IMG/VR virus record: IMGVR_UViG_3300021478_000794
Location: 25,391 to 89,390 of that record
Source of the DNA: a virus
Length of the DNA stretch: 64,000 nucleotides
Reading direction: 5' to 3' (one strand)
The notes under the pieces were generated by a model. The model was given only the letters and a program-made list of their open reading frames with translations. It ran no database searches and had not been told where the DNA came from. A program made the translations under genes and the position numbers. Below, one piece after another: positions 16,515-25,721 of the stretch; within the stretch, counting starts at the first letter, position 1, and the number at the start of each line of letters is the position of its first letter.

Positions 16515-19500
16515 CTACTCTTTCTTCTTAGAACCGTCGTTCCAATCCCAGAACGCTTCTACCTCGACGAATAAATCCTCTTTTGCCCCGTTCTCGACCG
16601 ATTCGACGAGAAGCTTCCCATCCCGGTACGGGTACGATACCCCCCAGCTCGGCCCGATCTCGACGTCCGTCTCGAACGGAACCTTAATCCAGCTCGTATC
16701 GAATTCCGGGAGTAACTCGGCGAAGTTCTCCTTAACCGAAGAAAGCCGGGTCCGGGCGAGTTCGGCGACCTCTTTCGCCTCTTCGAGCGGCGTATCGAAA
16801 AGGAGGGAATCGTGGACCGCCGCGAAGCTTAAGCTCCGGAGCGACCGTTTCGCGAACTCGGCGTGGATCGCGGCGAGGGCGACGATCGTTATATCGCTCG
16901 CGGCGCTCTGGACCGGGAAATTCTGGGCCTGACGCTTGGCCTCGTTCTGATCCGAGACGTCGCCGGAGTTAATACTCGCCGATAACCGCCGGATCCGCCC
17001 GAACGGGGACGGGTAATAGCCCTTCTTCGTTAGAAAGGCATGCACCTCATCCGTCCATTTCTTTAAATCCGGGTAGGCGACGTAAAACTTCTTTAAAAGA
17101 TTTTCCGCGACGTCGGCCCGGATCGCGTCCACCATTTCCTCGATCGCGCCGTAAGCGTACGGATCTTTTAGATTGAGCTTTAGTTCGTCCGCCGTTAGCT
17201 CGTAAATTTCCGACGGCGTATAGCCTCCGGCGACGAGGAGTTCCGCCCCCTCCTTCTTACAGGTAATAACGAGCCCTTGGGCTCCGGAACCGTAAATAAT
17301 TCCGAAGTTAAACCGTTTCGCGAGCGCCCGCATCTCCCGTTTTACCTTCGGCTCCGTACTCTCGGTAAACCGCTCCCCGAAAAGGAGAACGCTCGTTATC
17401 TTATGGAGATCTTCGCCTCGGAGATACGCCTCGATCATCTTCTTTTCGTTCGCTAAGGAGGCGACGACCCGTAGCTCGGCCTGACTCATGTCGGCCTGAA
17501 CGATTAGGCCCCGCTCGAACCGGGAGACGTACATATTCTTTACCTTCCCTTTCCGGGGAAAAGTCTGAAGCCTCTGGGCCCGGGTCCGTCCGGTAACCGT
17601 CCGTCCGGTCTCGATTTCGAGATGACTAAAGCCGTACCGGTCGAGTTCGTTCGTATCCGCGCCCCGGTCGAGTTCCCGGAAGGCTTTAATGAGCGGCTTA
17701 AAATAGCCGGAGTATTCCTTAACGATATCCTTATAGGTAAAGAAATCGGTGAGGGTGGGGTGGAGACCGATGAGCTGCGGCCGGGCTTCCTTCGAGAGGG
17801 AAGGAGCCCCGGTCTTCTCGGAGCGATAGTTTACCGGGAGCTTAAGATGGGTAAAAAAGAACTCGCCCATCTCCCCGCCCCCGTGGGTATTAAAGTTCGG
17901 CTTATAACCGGTCCCGGCGTTCGCCTTATAGTAAAGTTCCTCCTCCTCGTCGGCCTGGTACTCCTCGTCCTTAAGCCAGGGCTTCCATTTTTCGAGGTCG
18001 TCCTTCGCCGGATCGAGCGCCTCGTACCGGTCGGTATAGACGGCGTTAAAGACCGCTTTTACGAACTCGTTATCCTCGTACGGCGTCCCGTCCGCTAACC
18101 GGATCTCGCCCTCCTCGGTTAAAGTTCCGAGATTCGCTTTTAAGAGCTTTACGAACCGGGAGATCGCGCTCCGGACGTCCGGGGAAGCCGGAAAAAGCCG
18201 GACGAATTCCCGGTTTAGGTTCTTCGGCTGAAACATGAGTTCCCGGGCCTCTTTCCCGGCCTTCTCCCGCCGCTTAAGCTTAATAAAATCGATAATCGCC
18301 GGAGCCGACATTAGCTTATTGACCGCTTCCCGGAGAGCGATCTCGTGGTTCCGGCCCTCCCGGAAGCAAATTTCCCGGTCGACCTTTTGCCCGTTGAAGG
18401 CCATCTCCTCTAGCGCTTGCCCCTGAACCGACATTAGCCGGAACGCGATCTCTAGGAACGGTCCCCGGGGATCGGCCTTTAACTTCGCGATTAAAGCGTT
18501 CCGGATCCGGAAGTTAGCGATCGCGTCGTAAGCGTTATAAGGACCAAGAATAGCTAACGGGATCCGGGCGTACTCGCTCGCTTTAATCTTATTCTCCCGC
18601 TTATAATCCTCTAGGGTATCGTCGTAACAGTGGAGGTCGGTATAAAGGTTGCAGAGTTCCTTTAACCCCTGCGGGCCGGTCTCGTCGTTTACATAGGCGA
18701 GATACATGGTCTCCTGCCGGAGGCCGGGAAGCGGCTTCTTCCCCATCCCTAACCAAGGGTCGAACCGCGAGACGAGATTATCGAAAAGGAGGTTATGCCC
18801 TAAGGTTACCTTCCGCTCTTTCCGGAGAAGCCGCCCGATTAGGGCGGAAAGGGCGACTCGTTCGTTATGGGAAAAGAGGACCCCGACCCGGTGCCAGGTG
18901 GGGATACAGTACCCATGCTCCGGGTCCCGGGCGACCCCGAAGCTTAAGGTAATCGATTCGCGATGGAGGGCCGGGGTAATCGAGGTCGTCTCCCAGTCGT
19001 AACTTAGTTCCGTTAAGTTAGGATCGTCGATTAGTTCGGTTAGGAAATTCCGGGCCCGGTCGAAGGAGTCGAAGACGGTAATTTCCGCGTCGACGACGGT
19101 AATCTTCTTCCCGAGCGATCCGGCGAGCTTTTTAACCCGTTCCGCCCATCCGGTTATCTCCCGGACGTTCGTTAGAAGGATTGCGGGATGGAGGTCGGTA
19201 CTAACGACCGCTTTCGGGACCGTCTCGCTTAATCGCCGTAATTCCGGATCTAAGTTCCCGGCGGCGAGCGCCCGGGCGAGGATCGTCGGAAAGATATAGT
19301 CGAGGGTCGCGCCCGCCGAGGCTCCGGCGCTCGCCCGCCCGAGAAGCGGCCCGGTCGCCCCGTTCCCGAGGAGGAGGATATGTTCCGGACGGAGGAGGGT
19401 AACGAGTTCGGCGAACCGGGCGGCGTAAAAGAAGCTCTCCTCTTCCGTCGGCGGAATAATCTTATTATCCGGCCCGTAGCGGGGAGCGGTATTGAGATGG

Positions 19501-19883
19501 TAGAAGAAGACTTCCCCGGGATCGGTAACCTCCCGGATCTCGGCGACCCGGGTCCGGTCGGCCCGGGAAAGCTTATCGTAGGTCTCTAGAAAATTCCCGG
19601 TCGCGATCCCGGCCTCCCGGAGGACCATCTCGGTTAGCCGCCCGGCGTCGGAAGCGAACCCGAAGTTCGCGGTTAACTCGAAGTTCGTCGGCGCTTCCGT
19701 TACGACGATTAACCGGGGCCCGGTCGCGTTCCCCCGCCAGGCGAAATCCGGGACGCAGCTTAGGTCCGTTCCTTCGAGAACGAGGTTTCTAAGAGGCGAT
19801 TCCGCTTCCGGACGGCGTTTCCTCGGCGCTAAAGGCGGCCTTAGAAAGGTCGCCGTCGTTACTAACGTTGTTTTTGGTATCAT
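16515..19883 (-). CDS. DNA polymerase I family enzyme with N-terminal UDG-like domain
   Basis: 1122 aa replicative polymerase. Residues ~40-250 resemble a uracil-DNA glycosylase-like domain (LIVVTEAPTN, LLLGNGATGPLLG, STDLHPAILL), as in SPO1-type phage polymerases. A 3'-5' exonuclease follows (DWE at 296-298, HNLLFDN, YNAYDAIA). The polymerase has motif A QADMSQAELR (796-805), motif B RALAKRFNFGIIYG (852-865) and motif C AVHDSLL (1022-1028), where Ser replaces the usual Glu of HDE. No other in-frame start exists nearby, so the gene overlaps the upstream one by 95 bases. Confidence 0.93.
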   Translation of the reverse strand: MIPKTTLVTTATFLRPPLAPRKRRPEAESPLRNLVLEGTDLSCVPDFAWRGNATGPRLIVVTEAPTNFELTANFGFASDAGRLTEMVLREAGIATGNFLETYDKLSRADRTRVAEIREVTDPGEVFFYHLNTAPRYGPDNKIIPPTEEESFFYAARFAELVTLLRPEHILLLGNGATGPLLGRASAGASAGATLDYIFPTILARALAAGNLDPELRRLSETVPKAVVSTDLHPAILLTNVREITGWAERVKKLAGSLGKKITVVDAEITVFDSFDRARNFLTELIDDPNLTELSYDWETTSITPALHRESITLSFGVARDPEHGYCIPTWHRVGVLFSHNERVALSALIGRLLRKERKVTLGHNLLFDNLVSRFDPWLGMGKKPLPGLRQETMYLAYVNDETGPQGLKELCNLYTDLHCYDDTLEDYKRENKIKASEYARIPLAILGPYNAYDAIANFRIRNALIAKLKADPRGPFLEIAFRLMSVQGQALEEMAFNGQKVDREICFREGRNHEIALREAVNKLMSAPAIIDFIKLKRREKAGKEARELMFQPKNLNREFVRLFPASPDVRSAISRFVKLLKANLGTLTEEGEIRLADGTPYEDNEFVKAVFNAVYTDRYEALDPAKDDLEKWKPWLKDEEYQADEEEELYYKANAGTGYKPNFNTHGGGEMGEFFFTHLKLPVNYRSEKTGAPSLSKEARPQLIGLHPTLTDFFTYKDIVKEYSGYFKPLIKAFRELDRGADTNELDRYGFSHLEIETGRTVTGRTRAQRLQTFPRKGKVKNMYVSRFERGLIVQADMSQAELRVVASLANEKKMIEAYLRGEDLHKITSVLLFGERFTESTEPKVKREMRALAKRFNFGIIYGSGAQGLVITCKKEGAELLVAGGYTPSEIYELTADELKLNLKDPYAYGAIEEMVDAIRADVAENLLKKFYVAYPDLKKWTDEVHAFLTKKGYYPSPFGRIRRLSASINSGDVSDQNEAKRQAQNFPVQSAASDITIVALAAIHAEFAKRSLRSLSFAAVHDSLLFDTPLEEAKEVAELARTRLSSVKENFAELLPEFDTSWIKVPFETDVEIGPSWGVSYPYRDGKLLVESVENGAKEDLFVEVEAFWDWNDGSKKKE

Positions 19884-20343
19884 ATTTCGGACTCCGGCGG
19901 AACGTATCGACGAAGCGGGTTAAATCCTCCTCGAACCACTTCTTAAAGAGAACGGGATACTTTTCCGTAACCCAGCTCGATAAATATAACCCGCAGTAGA
20001 CCAGTAGATCCCCCGCCCCGTCGATCCTCGGCCCGGGATCGTTATGACCGTGGTTCTCCATATCTTCGAACGACTTCGAGAGCCGGTCGTATTTCCGGTC
20101 GATATTGGCGGCGATCCCCCGGATCTCCCCCCGTTTCCGCCAGGAGTCCCCGTACCCGACCCCTTTACAAAAGGTCTGAACGTAAAGGTAAAAAAGAAGT
20201 TTCCCGAACTCGAACGACTTAAAACCGAGCGAGGCGTCGGTAACGTGGTCCGGGACCTCGATCTCGTCCGCGAGTTCGAGCTTCTCCGGCCCGTCGGTCC
20301 GTCCCTCCCAATTTACCGTTAACCGGAAACTAATTTTTTTCAT
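19789..20343 (-). CDS. DUF1599/MazG-like nucleotide-associated protein
   Basis: 184 aa. The core KGVGYGDSWRKRGEIRGIAA followed by NIDRKYDRLSKS and later DGAGDLLVYCGLYLSSW is the pattern of the DUF1599 (nucleotide modification associated domain 1) / MazG-like group, all-alpha proteins linked to nucleotide metabolism. The C-terminus is polar and overlaps the polymerase start. It is coupled to the deoxyribosyltransferase-like gene by a 14-base overlap, supporting a joint nucleotide-pool role. Exact reaction not known. Confidence 0.7.
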   Translation of the reverse strand: MKKISFRLTVNWEGRTDGPEKLELADEIEVPDHVTDASLGFKSFEFGKLLFYLYVQTFCKGVGYGDSWRKRGEIRGIAANIDRKYDRLSKSFEDMENHGHNDPGPRIDGAGDLLVYCGLYLSSWVTEKYPVLFKKWFEEDLTRFVDTFRRSPKYDTKNNVSNDGDLSKAAFSAEETPSGSGIAS

Positions 20344-20779
20344 CCCGTATTTTCTCCATGATATCCTTCGTTTTTCCGTAAACCGCTAACTCCTGTAAAT
20401 GAGAATAGAGAGAACCCCAATCCTCATAAACGAGAACCCCCTCTAAACTATGAAAAACGTTCTCTAGCGCGGTCCCGAACTTTCCGACGACGTAGCAAAC
20501 CTTCCCCCGTTCGTAGGCCATACCAAACTCGGTATGCCGCGATCCCCGGGGATAATCGACCTCCTTCGGTTCGGCGAAATTAATCACAATATCCGCTCCG
20601 AGTAAATCGAGCCGATCCATAGTAGCGAACGTTTTCGTCTCGCTCGGGCTCCCGACGATATCCCGCTCCCCGAAAACCCAGGTACTAGCGATTTCGAAGC
20701 CTAGGGCCTGTAAGGTGTGGGCGTATTTTTCGATATCCTCCCGCCGGGCGTACCGGGAGGCTAAGTAGACTTTTATCAT
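20330..20779 (-). CDS. Nucleoside 2-deoxyribosyltransferase-like protein
   Basis: 149 aa, the usual length for the family. It opens MIKVYLASRYARREDIEKYA, and has LDLLGADIVINFAEP, RGSRHTEFGMAYERGKVCYV and a C-terminal VYEDWGSLYSHL, the recognised pattern of phage deoxyribosyltransferase-like proteins that handle nucleosides or their phosphates. A strong AAGGAGGAGA site precedes the ATG. First gene of the nucleotide and replication operon running down to 14.4 kb. Confidence 0.8.
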   Translation of the reverse strand: MIKVYLASRYARREDIEKYAHTLQALGFEIASTWVFGERDIVGSPSETKTFATMDRLDLLGADIVINFAEPKEVDYPRGSRHTEFGMAYERGKVCYVVGKFGTALENVFHSLEGVLVYEDWGSLYSHLQELAVYGKTKDIMEKIRDEKN

Positions 20780-20808
20780 TCTCCTCCTTAGAACGGGAAA
20801 GGAAGAGA

Positions 20809-23226
20809 TTAATTCGTCGTCGCCGCGATATAGTTTAGGTAATACCCTTCGACGGTTACCGGAGCCGCGAGAGTAACCGTAAAGCCGTAAGCGCTAATCG
20901 AGTCGTTCGCGACGCTCCACCCGATCGTCGGGTTTCCCGCCGGGACCGTAATCGAAGGGATAACGATCGGGACGGTCGTAAAATTCGGGTTAAAAGAGAT
21001 CGCGAAGACGGTTATTCCGAGCGGGATCGGGAGAGCCGCCGCCTGGGTAACGTCGAGCGAGGTAATCGGAGTCGGGGTCGAGGCGTCTTCCGCCGCGTTA
21101 AGGGAAGCGATAACGAAGTCGAGATGTTCGACCGAGAGAACCGGCTCCGGGATCGAGACCCGGACGGTATTCGCGGCGATGTAGCTGTAGGTCATCGGCA
21201 AATTCGCCGAAACGGTCGAAAGATGGAGGTTATCGAGCCCGGCGTCGGCGACGAAGGATAATACCGTCCAAGACCCAAAGTTCGGGTTAAAAATATCGAT
21301 ATAAGTCGTTCCCCCGGAGAGCCTAACGTAGAGCGTCGTATAGGAGATATTAAGCGCTTCCCGGAGGGCCCGGGGATTCGAGACGGAAAAGGAGGCCCCT
21401 TGGATAATCGTCGCTTCCGACGGATCCCCGAGGTAAAGGGGACCGAATCTATTCGCGATCTGATTAACGTAGGTAACGGAGCGGAGGCCGGGATCGCGGG
21501 TCGTTACCGTCTCGGTCGGGAACCGGCCTCCCGCCGAAATAAAGATATGGGCGTCGGCGGAAACGTTAAGACTCGGCGGGACGGAAGGGAAGAAGGGCTG
21601 GGAGAAGGGGCCGTGGGCGGTAAATTCGGAGTTCGAGACGTAAACGTACCGGTTCGGGGTCGTCCCGAGATCGGCGAAGGGGGCGTCGAGGATGCCCTGG
21701 CTCTTAACGCCCTGAATTAGGACCGGGGCCGGGATATCGTTCGCGAGCGGGCCCGCGATATTAACGTCCGGGTAGCGGGTCGCCGAGAGAAGGTTATTCG
21801 TAAAGAAGGGCTGGGATAAAAACGAGTGATCCCGGAGGACGGCCTGTCGGGTCGGGTTCCCGAGCGAGGCGAGGTTCGAGAGCCCGTAGGAGGTCCCGCC
21901 GATTACCGTCCCGCAGAAGACCCCCGCCGGGTTAACCGAATAGAAGAGGAGGTAGCTGAGGTTACAGTTAAAGAACTTCGCCGCGACCGCTCCCGAGGCG
22001 GTAAGAAGGGCGGAGTTATCGGAAACCGATAAGAGCGGGGAGATCGTCCGGACGTTAACGAACTCGGTCGCGGCGGTCGCCGCGACGACGTTAAGGAAGA
22101 CGTCGCCGACCGTATTAAAGAGCCGGAGCCCGTCGAGGGTTATCGTTATACTCGAAAGGGAGAGTTTTACGAAGGTCGAGTTCCGGAAATCGCCGGTAAA
22201 GGAGGCGTCGGTAAAGGGAGACGGATTTACGACGAGGGAGGCCGCGCTTTCGATCCGGTTCCAGTTTACCGTATTGTAGCGGGAATTATTTAAGAGCTTT
22301 AGCGGATAGACGTTGAGCGGGACGGAGTTCCGGACGAGTAAGCCGTCGATCTCGGTAAAGGTAATCCCGCTACTAGAGTAGGAGCCGAAGAGGCTCGCGG
22401 TCCCGCCGCCGAGAAGGAGCGCGGAATCGCGGATCTTAATCCCGAGATAGTTTAATCCCTCGAAGATCGTCCCGGTCCCGGCGCTCGTTAAAATCGCCGA
22501 ATCCTCGACGACGGCGACCAGCGGGTTCGGGTTCGAATTCGGGTCGAAATAGACGAGCGGACGGTTATTAAGCCGGACTTCGCAGCGATCGAGGACGAAC
22601 GGCGCGTTCGCGGGAGCGTGGAGATCGAGGAGCCCTTCCGTAATCGTCGCCGGAGCCCCGATATTCGAGATCGTACATTCCCGGAAAGTCGCCCCTTTCG
22701 GCATCGCCGTCCCCGCCGGGACCGAGAGGAGGGGAGCGTTATTCGAGATAAACTCGATCCCCTCGATTAACATTCCGCTCCCGGCGCACGCGGAAAAGAC
22801 CGGCGAGCCCGCCGCTCCCGAGACGACGGAGCCCGCCGCCCCGTAAATATCGACGTAATCGGAGCAGAGTTCAATCGGCCCCGTTTCGACCGTATTCGCC
22901 CCGATAACGAGGACCGCAACCTTCGCCCCCGAACCCGGAGTCCCGAACCGGGAGTTCGCCGCGACGTACCCCTCGTTTAAGGTACTAAAAGGCGAATCGA
23001 GATACCCGGCGATACTACTCCCGGTCTCGTCGAGAAAGTAGGAAAGCTGTTGGCCGACGAAGACGACCCCGGCGTAGGAGCCCATTCCCAAGAGATCCTT
23101 TATCCGGGCTAACTCGAAGGCCGAGGTCGGATCGCTCGCTTTCTTAAGCGGAACGTCCGGAGTTAGATACGAGTTCGCCGGATTAAAAGTAACGCTAATG
23201 CGTTTATCACCAGGGAGCAACGGCAT
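20809..23226 (-). CDS. Beta-helix tail spike/fibre protein
   Basis: 805 aa. The N-terminal ~110 residues are probably the virion-attachment part (SYAGVVFVGQQLSYFLDETG). From ~110 to ~500 the sequence shows repeated short beta-strands and turns typical of a right-handed parallel beta-helix (IEGIEFISNNAPLL, FRECTISNIG, LDRCEVRLNNRPLVYFD, VEDSAILTSAGT). The C-terminal part is beta-rich. Such proteins bind or depolymerise host surface polysaccharide; no catalytic residues can be assigned. It heads the minus-strand tail block. Confidence 0.8.
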   Translation of the reverse strand: MPLLPGDKRISVTFNPANSYLTPDVPLKKASDPTSAFELARIKDLLGMGSYAGVVFVGQQLSYFLDETGSSIAGYLDSPFSTLNEGYVAANSRFGTPGSGAKVAVLVIGANTVETGPIELCSDYVDIYGAAGSVVSGAAGSPVFSACAGSGMLIEGIEFISNNAPLLSVPAGTAMPKGATFRECTISNIGAPATITEGLLDLHAPANAPFVLDRCEVRLNNRPLVYFDPNSNPNPLVAVVEDSAILTSAGTGTIFEGLNYLGIKIRDSALLLGGGTASLFGSYSSSGITFTEIDGLLVRNSVPLNVYPLKLLNNSRYNTVNWNRIESAASLVVNPSPFTDASFTGDFRNSTFVKLSLSSITITLDGLRLFNTVGDVFLNVVAATAATEFVNVRTISPLLSVSDNSALLTASGAVAAKFFNCNLSYLLFYSVNPAGVFCGTVIGGTSYGLSNLASLGNPTRQAVLRDHSFLSQPFFTNNLLSATRYPDVNIAGPLANDIPAPVLIQGVKSQGILDAPFADLGTTPNRYVYVSNSEFTAHGPFSQPFFPSVPPSLNVSADAHIFISAGGRFPTETVTTRDPGLRSVTYVNQIANRFGPLYLGDPSEATIIQGASFSVSNPRALREALNISYTTLYVRLSGGTTYIDIFNPNFGSWTVLSFVADAGLDNLHLSTVSANLPMTYSYIAANTVRVSIPEPVLSVEHLDFVIASLNAAEDASTPTPITSLDVTQAAALPIPLGITVFAISFNPNFTTVPIVIPSITVPAGNPTIGWSVANDSISAYGFTVTLAAPVTVEGYYLNYIAATTN

Positions 23227-23242
23227 ACGGTTTAGGCGTTAA

Positions 23243-23770
23243 TTACGATTCGGAGAGGCGACGGTTTAATTTCCGAACGAGCGCCGCTTCGTCCCATCCG
23301 CTCATCGTATGCATCGTTTCGACTTCCGGGACCTCCACCCAAAACTCCCCCAGTTGAGCGTTTTCCGGATCGTCCTTATTTTCCTCGTAATCGTTCATAA
23401 CCGCCCAGGTCATATCCTCGATGAACCAGGCGGCAATTAACGAGCCGATATCGGCGAGCTGCTTAATACTATCCGCGCCGGGAAAACTCGCGACGAGATG
23501 GAGGACGTTCGGCTCCTGGCGCGGGATCTTTTTCGTCGAAAAACTCCCGGCGTTCGGGTCGGGAAGCGAGATCGTCTCCCGGGCGAACTCGTCCGCCGCC
23601 GCCCAAAGCTCCTTCCCGAAGCGCTGGTAGAGGCGGTAGAGTTCCTTATTATTCTTAATTCCGGGAATCTTGCACGCCAGGACGTTCCCGTTATTTTTCT
23701 TAATAAATTCGAACGTTTTTAAATTGAACCGGTACGCCCGGGCGATTTTTAGAGCGAGATCGACGTCCAT
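23243..23770 (-). CDS. Unknown protein with internal MHTMSGWDEA motif
   Basis: 175 aa, mostly helical. Residues ~149-161 read VETMHTMSGWDEA, the phage's shared motif, here followed by 15 more residues (ALVRKLNRRLSES) instead of the stop. That short basic tail resembles the start of a second domain, as in the double-domain protein at 34246. The rest includes ADEFARETISLPDP and SLIAAWFIEDMTWAVMND. No family recognised. Confidence 0.75.
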   Translation of the reverse strand: MDVDLALKIARAYRFNLKTFEFIKKNNGNVLACKIPGIKNNKELYRLYQRFGKELWAAADEFARETISLPDPNAGSFSTKKIPRQEPNVLHLVASFPGADSIKQLADIGSLIAAWFIEDMTWAVMNDYEENKDDPENAQLGEFWVEVPEVETMHTMSGWDEAALVRKLNRRLSES

Positions 23771-23775
23771 AAGCT

Positions 23776-24396
23776 TTAAAAGGAAGAATCGGGAATGTAG
23801 CCGCGTAAGATCGTCGGGTCGGCCTGGATCTTCCGGATCGTCTCGTTTTTCGCGTCGCCGAACCGGTAGATAACCGAGTCGATTGTAATATGGAGCGGGA
23901 GGCCGGTCTGGATGAAGACGTCTTCCGGGCGGACGTAGACGTCGAGGACCGTATAACGGAGTTCGAGGTAATCGAACTGATCCCCGATGGACGGGAAAAG
24001 GTCGTCCCGCTTTAGTTCGAGAAGTCCGACGCTCAACCGGATAAGCTGTTCGATTTCGAGACCCCGGGCGGTAAGCTGGTGCTTACGGCCTTCCGAATAG
24101 GACGGGTAACCGATTAAATTTAGTTTCCGAGAAAATTCGAGCCCGCCGACCTGTTCGCCCCAGATCGCCGCGATTTCGGAAGCTTTCGACACGCCTTTTT
24201 CTCCGGCGATAACTCCCGCCGAGTTCGCCGAGGTCGCCCGTTTATCTAGCTCGTAGTAGGGGAGCGAGGGACAGTGGACCCGGTAAAACTCGTCCCCATA
24301 TTTCAAAAGAGTCGCGTAATCGGGCGAGATTTTAAGCGGGTCGAATTCTTCGAATTTAATCGGGTAAGCGGGATTCGAGTAAGCGCCGAACTTCAC
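23776..24396 (-). CDS. Virion-type protein, unknown
   Basis: 206 aa from a GTG at 24396 (GTG AAG TTC). Sequence is mixed alpha/beta with EIAAIWGEQVGGLEFSRKL, IEQLIRLSVGLLELKRDDL and a final ILRGYIPDSSF. Placement among tail-spike and connector genes suggests a structural or assembly role, perhaps near the head-tail joint, but I recognise no family. Upstream GTAATTCTAGGAC is a weak ribosome site. Confidence 0.75.
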   Translation of the reverse strand: MKFGAYSNPAYPIKFEEFDPLKISPDYATLLKYGDEFYRVHCPSLPYYELDKRATSANSAGVIAGEKGVSKASEIAAIWGEQVGGLEFSRKLNLIGYPSYSEGRKHQLTARGLEIEQLIRLSVGLLELKRDDLFPSIGDQFDYLELRYTVLDVYVRPEDVFIQTGLPLHITIDSVIYRFGDAKNETIRKIQADPTILRGYIPDSSF

Positions 24397-24431
24397 GTCC
24401 TAGAATTACGGGGCAACCTTTCCGATAGCTT

Positions 24432-24444
24432 TTAAAGAGAAAAC
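24432..24444 (+). promoter_or_regulatory. Shared 13-mer TTAAAGAGAAAAC upstream of secreted protein gene
   Basis: Identical to 58561-58573, which lies directly before the GH75-like gene. Here it is 50 bases before the ATG and is followed by CGCTATAACG. Possible promoter or leader element. Confidence 0.3.
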
Positions 24445-24494
24445 CGCTATAACGACTACCTTTGACCCATGAAATGAAATGAAAATCCCAAATA

Positions 24495-25721
24495 ATGAAA
24501 AACCCTAAATTCTTACTTCTAACCGCAACCTCTCTCTTAACGCTTACTTCTCTCGTTCTCCCGGCCCGGGCGGGGAACTATTACGTCGCGACGAACGGTA
24601 ACGATTCGTCCGGCGGTACCTCCTCGTCGTCCCCTTTCCGGACGATCGGGAAAGCCGCCTCGATCGCCTCTTCCGGGGATACCGTTAACGTCGCCGGAGG
24701 CTCGTATAATGAAACCGTAACGCTCGGGAAAAGCGGGACGAGCGACGCTCCGATTACCTTCCAAGGGTCCGACTCGACCGTTCTCGTCGGGAATTTATCC
24801 GTCGCCGGTAATAACCTCGTCGTTAACGGCTTTACCGTCTCTCCTCCTTCGGCGGGCCGGTTCGCGGCGATCTACATTCCGGGAACGAATAATCAAGTCG
24901 TCAACTGTACGGTCGTAAACTATGGAGCCGCCGCGAGCGACCAGGCCACGGCTATTTCCATAGACGGTTCGTTTAATCTCGTAAGCGGAGCCCTCATCCA
25001 CGACCTTAACGATATCGACGTTTTCCATCTCTTCGGCCACGACAATACCCTCTACAATTGTACCGTCTATAATATCCGCCTCCTCAACTACAACGCCAAT
25101 CATACGGACATATTCCAGACTTGGGATATCGGGAGCGCGAGCTATAATATCGTCGTCGATAGCTGCACGGTAACCAATTGTCAGTGCCAGCTCGGGAATA
25201 CCGAGACCACCTCCGCCGGGCGGATCCACGATTGGACCTTCCGGAATAACGTCTTCTCGAACATTAGTTACGCTCTCTATTCGGGAATTCCCGGGACCGT
25301 TTTTTACAATAACCTTTTCGACCGGGTTGGGACCGTTTTCGGTTACTCGGTAAGCTTATACGGAACCGCGCCCCGTTATAACTCCGACGGGGACGAGTTT
25401 ATTAACAACGTCTTCCTAAATAACCGCGAGGATATCCATATCCACGATAGTAACGCCTCCGCGCCTAAAAACCAGAATAACCGCTTTAGCGCTCAAGGCG
25501 GAAACTACAACTTCGTTAACGCCGCGAACGGCGATTACCATATCCGCCCGGGAAGCGTCCTAATCGGCGCGGGAGCGAATTTATCTTCCCTCTTTACTCA
25601 GGATAAAGACGGAAATAATAACCCGTCGAGCGGGGCCTGGAATATTGGGCCGTACGACGGCGGCGGAACCGTCTCCTCCTTACATTGGGATCGCGCTCAA
25701 ATCGCCTTGAACACTAAGTAG
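24495..25721 (+). CDS. Secreted right-handed beta-helix protein (pectate-lyase-like)
   Basis: 408 aa. A clear Sec signal peptide (MKNPKFLLLTATSLLTLTSL then VLPARA) precedes GNYYVATNGNDSSGGTSSSS and PFRTIGKAASIASSGDTVNV, the standard opening of DUF1565/pectate-lyase-like parallel beta-helix proteins. Repeated coils follow (NVAGGSYNETVTL, VNGFTVSPP, VVNCTVVNYG, DSCTVTNCQC). A signal peptide means export by the infected cell rather than virion assembly, so this looks like a cargo gene. It is on the plus strand amid minus-strand tail genes and overlaps the connector gene by 42 bases at its 3' end. Likely polysaccharide binding or cleavage; catalytic residues not assigned. Confidence 0.85.
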   Translation: MKNPKFLLLTATSLLTLTSLVLPARAGNYYVATNGNDSSGGTSSSSPFRTIGKAASIASSGDTVNVAGGSYNETVTLGKSGTSDAPITFQGSDSTVLVGNLSVAGNNLVVNGFTVSPPSAGRFAAIYIPGTNNQVVNCTVVNYGAAASDQATAISIDGSFNLVSGALIHDLNDIDVFHLFGHDNTLYNCTVYNIRLLNYNANHTDIFQTWDIGSASYNIVVDSCTVTNCQCQLGNTETTSAGRIHDWTFRNNVFSNISYALYSGIPGTVFYNNLFDRVGTVFGYSVSLYGTAPRYNSDGDEFINNVFLNNREDIHIHDSNASAPKNQNNRFSAQGGNYNFVNAANGDYHIRPGSVLIGAGANLSSLFTQDKDGNNNPSSGAWNIGPYDGGGTVSSLHWDRAQIALNTK

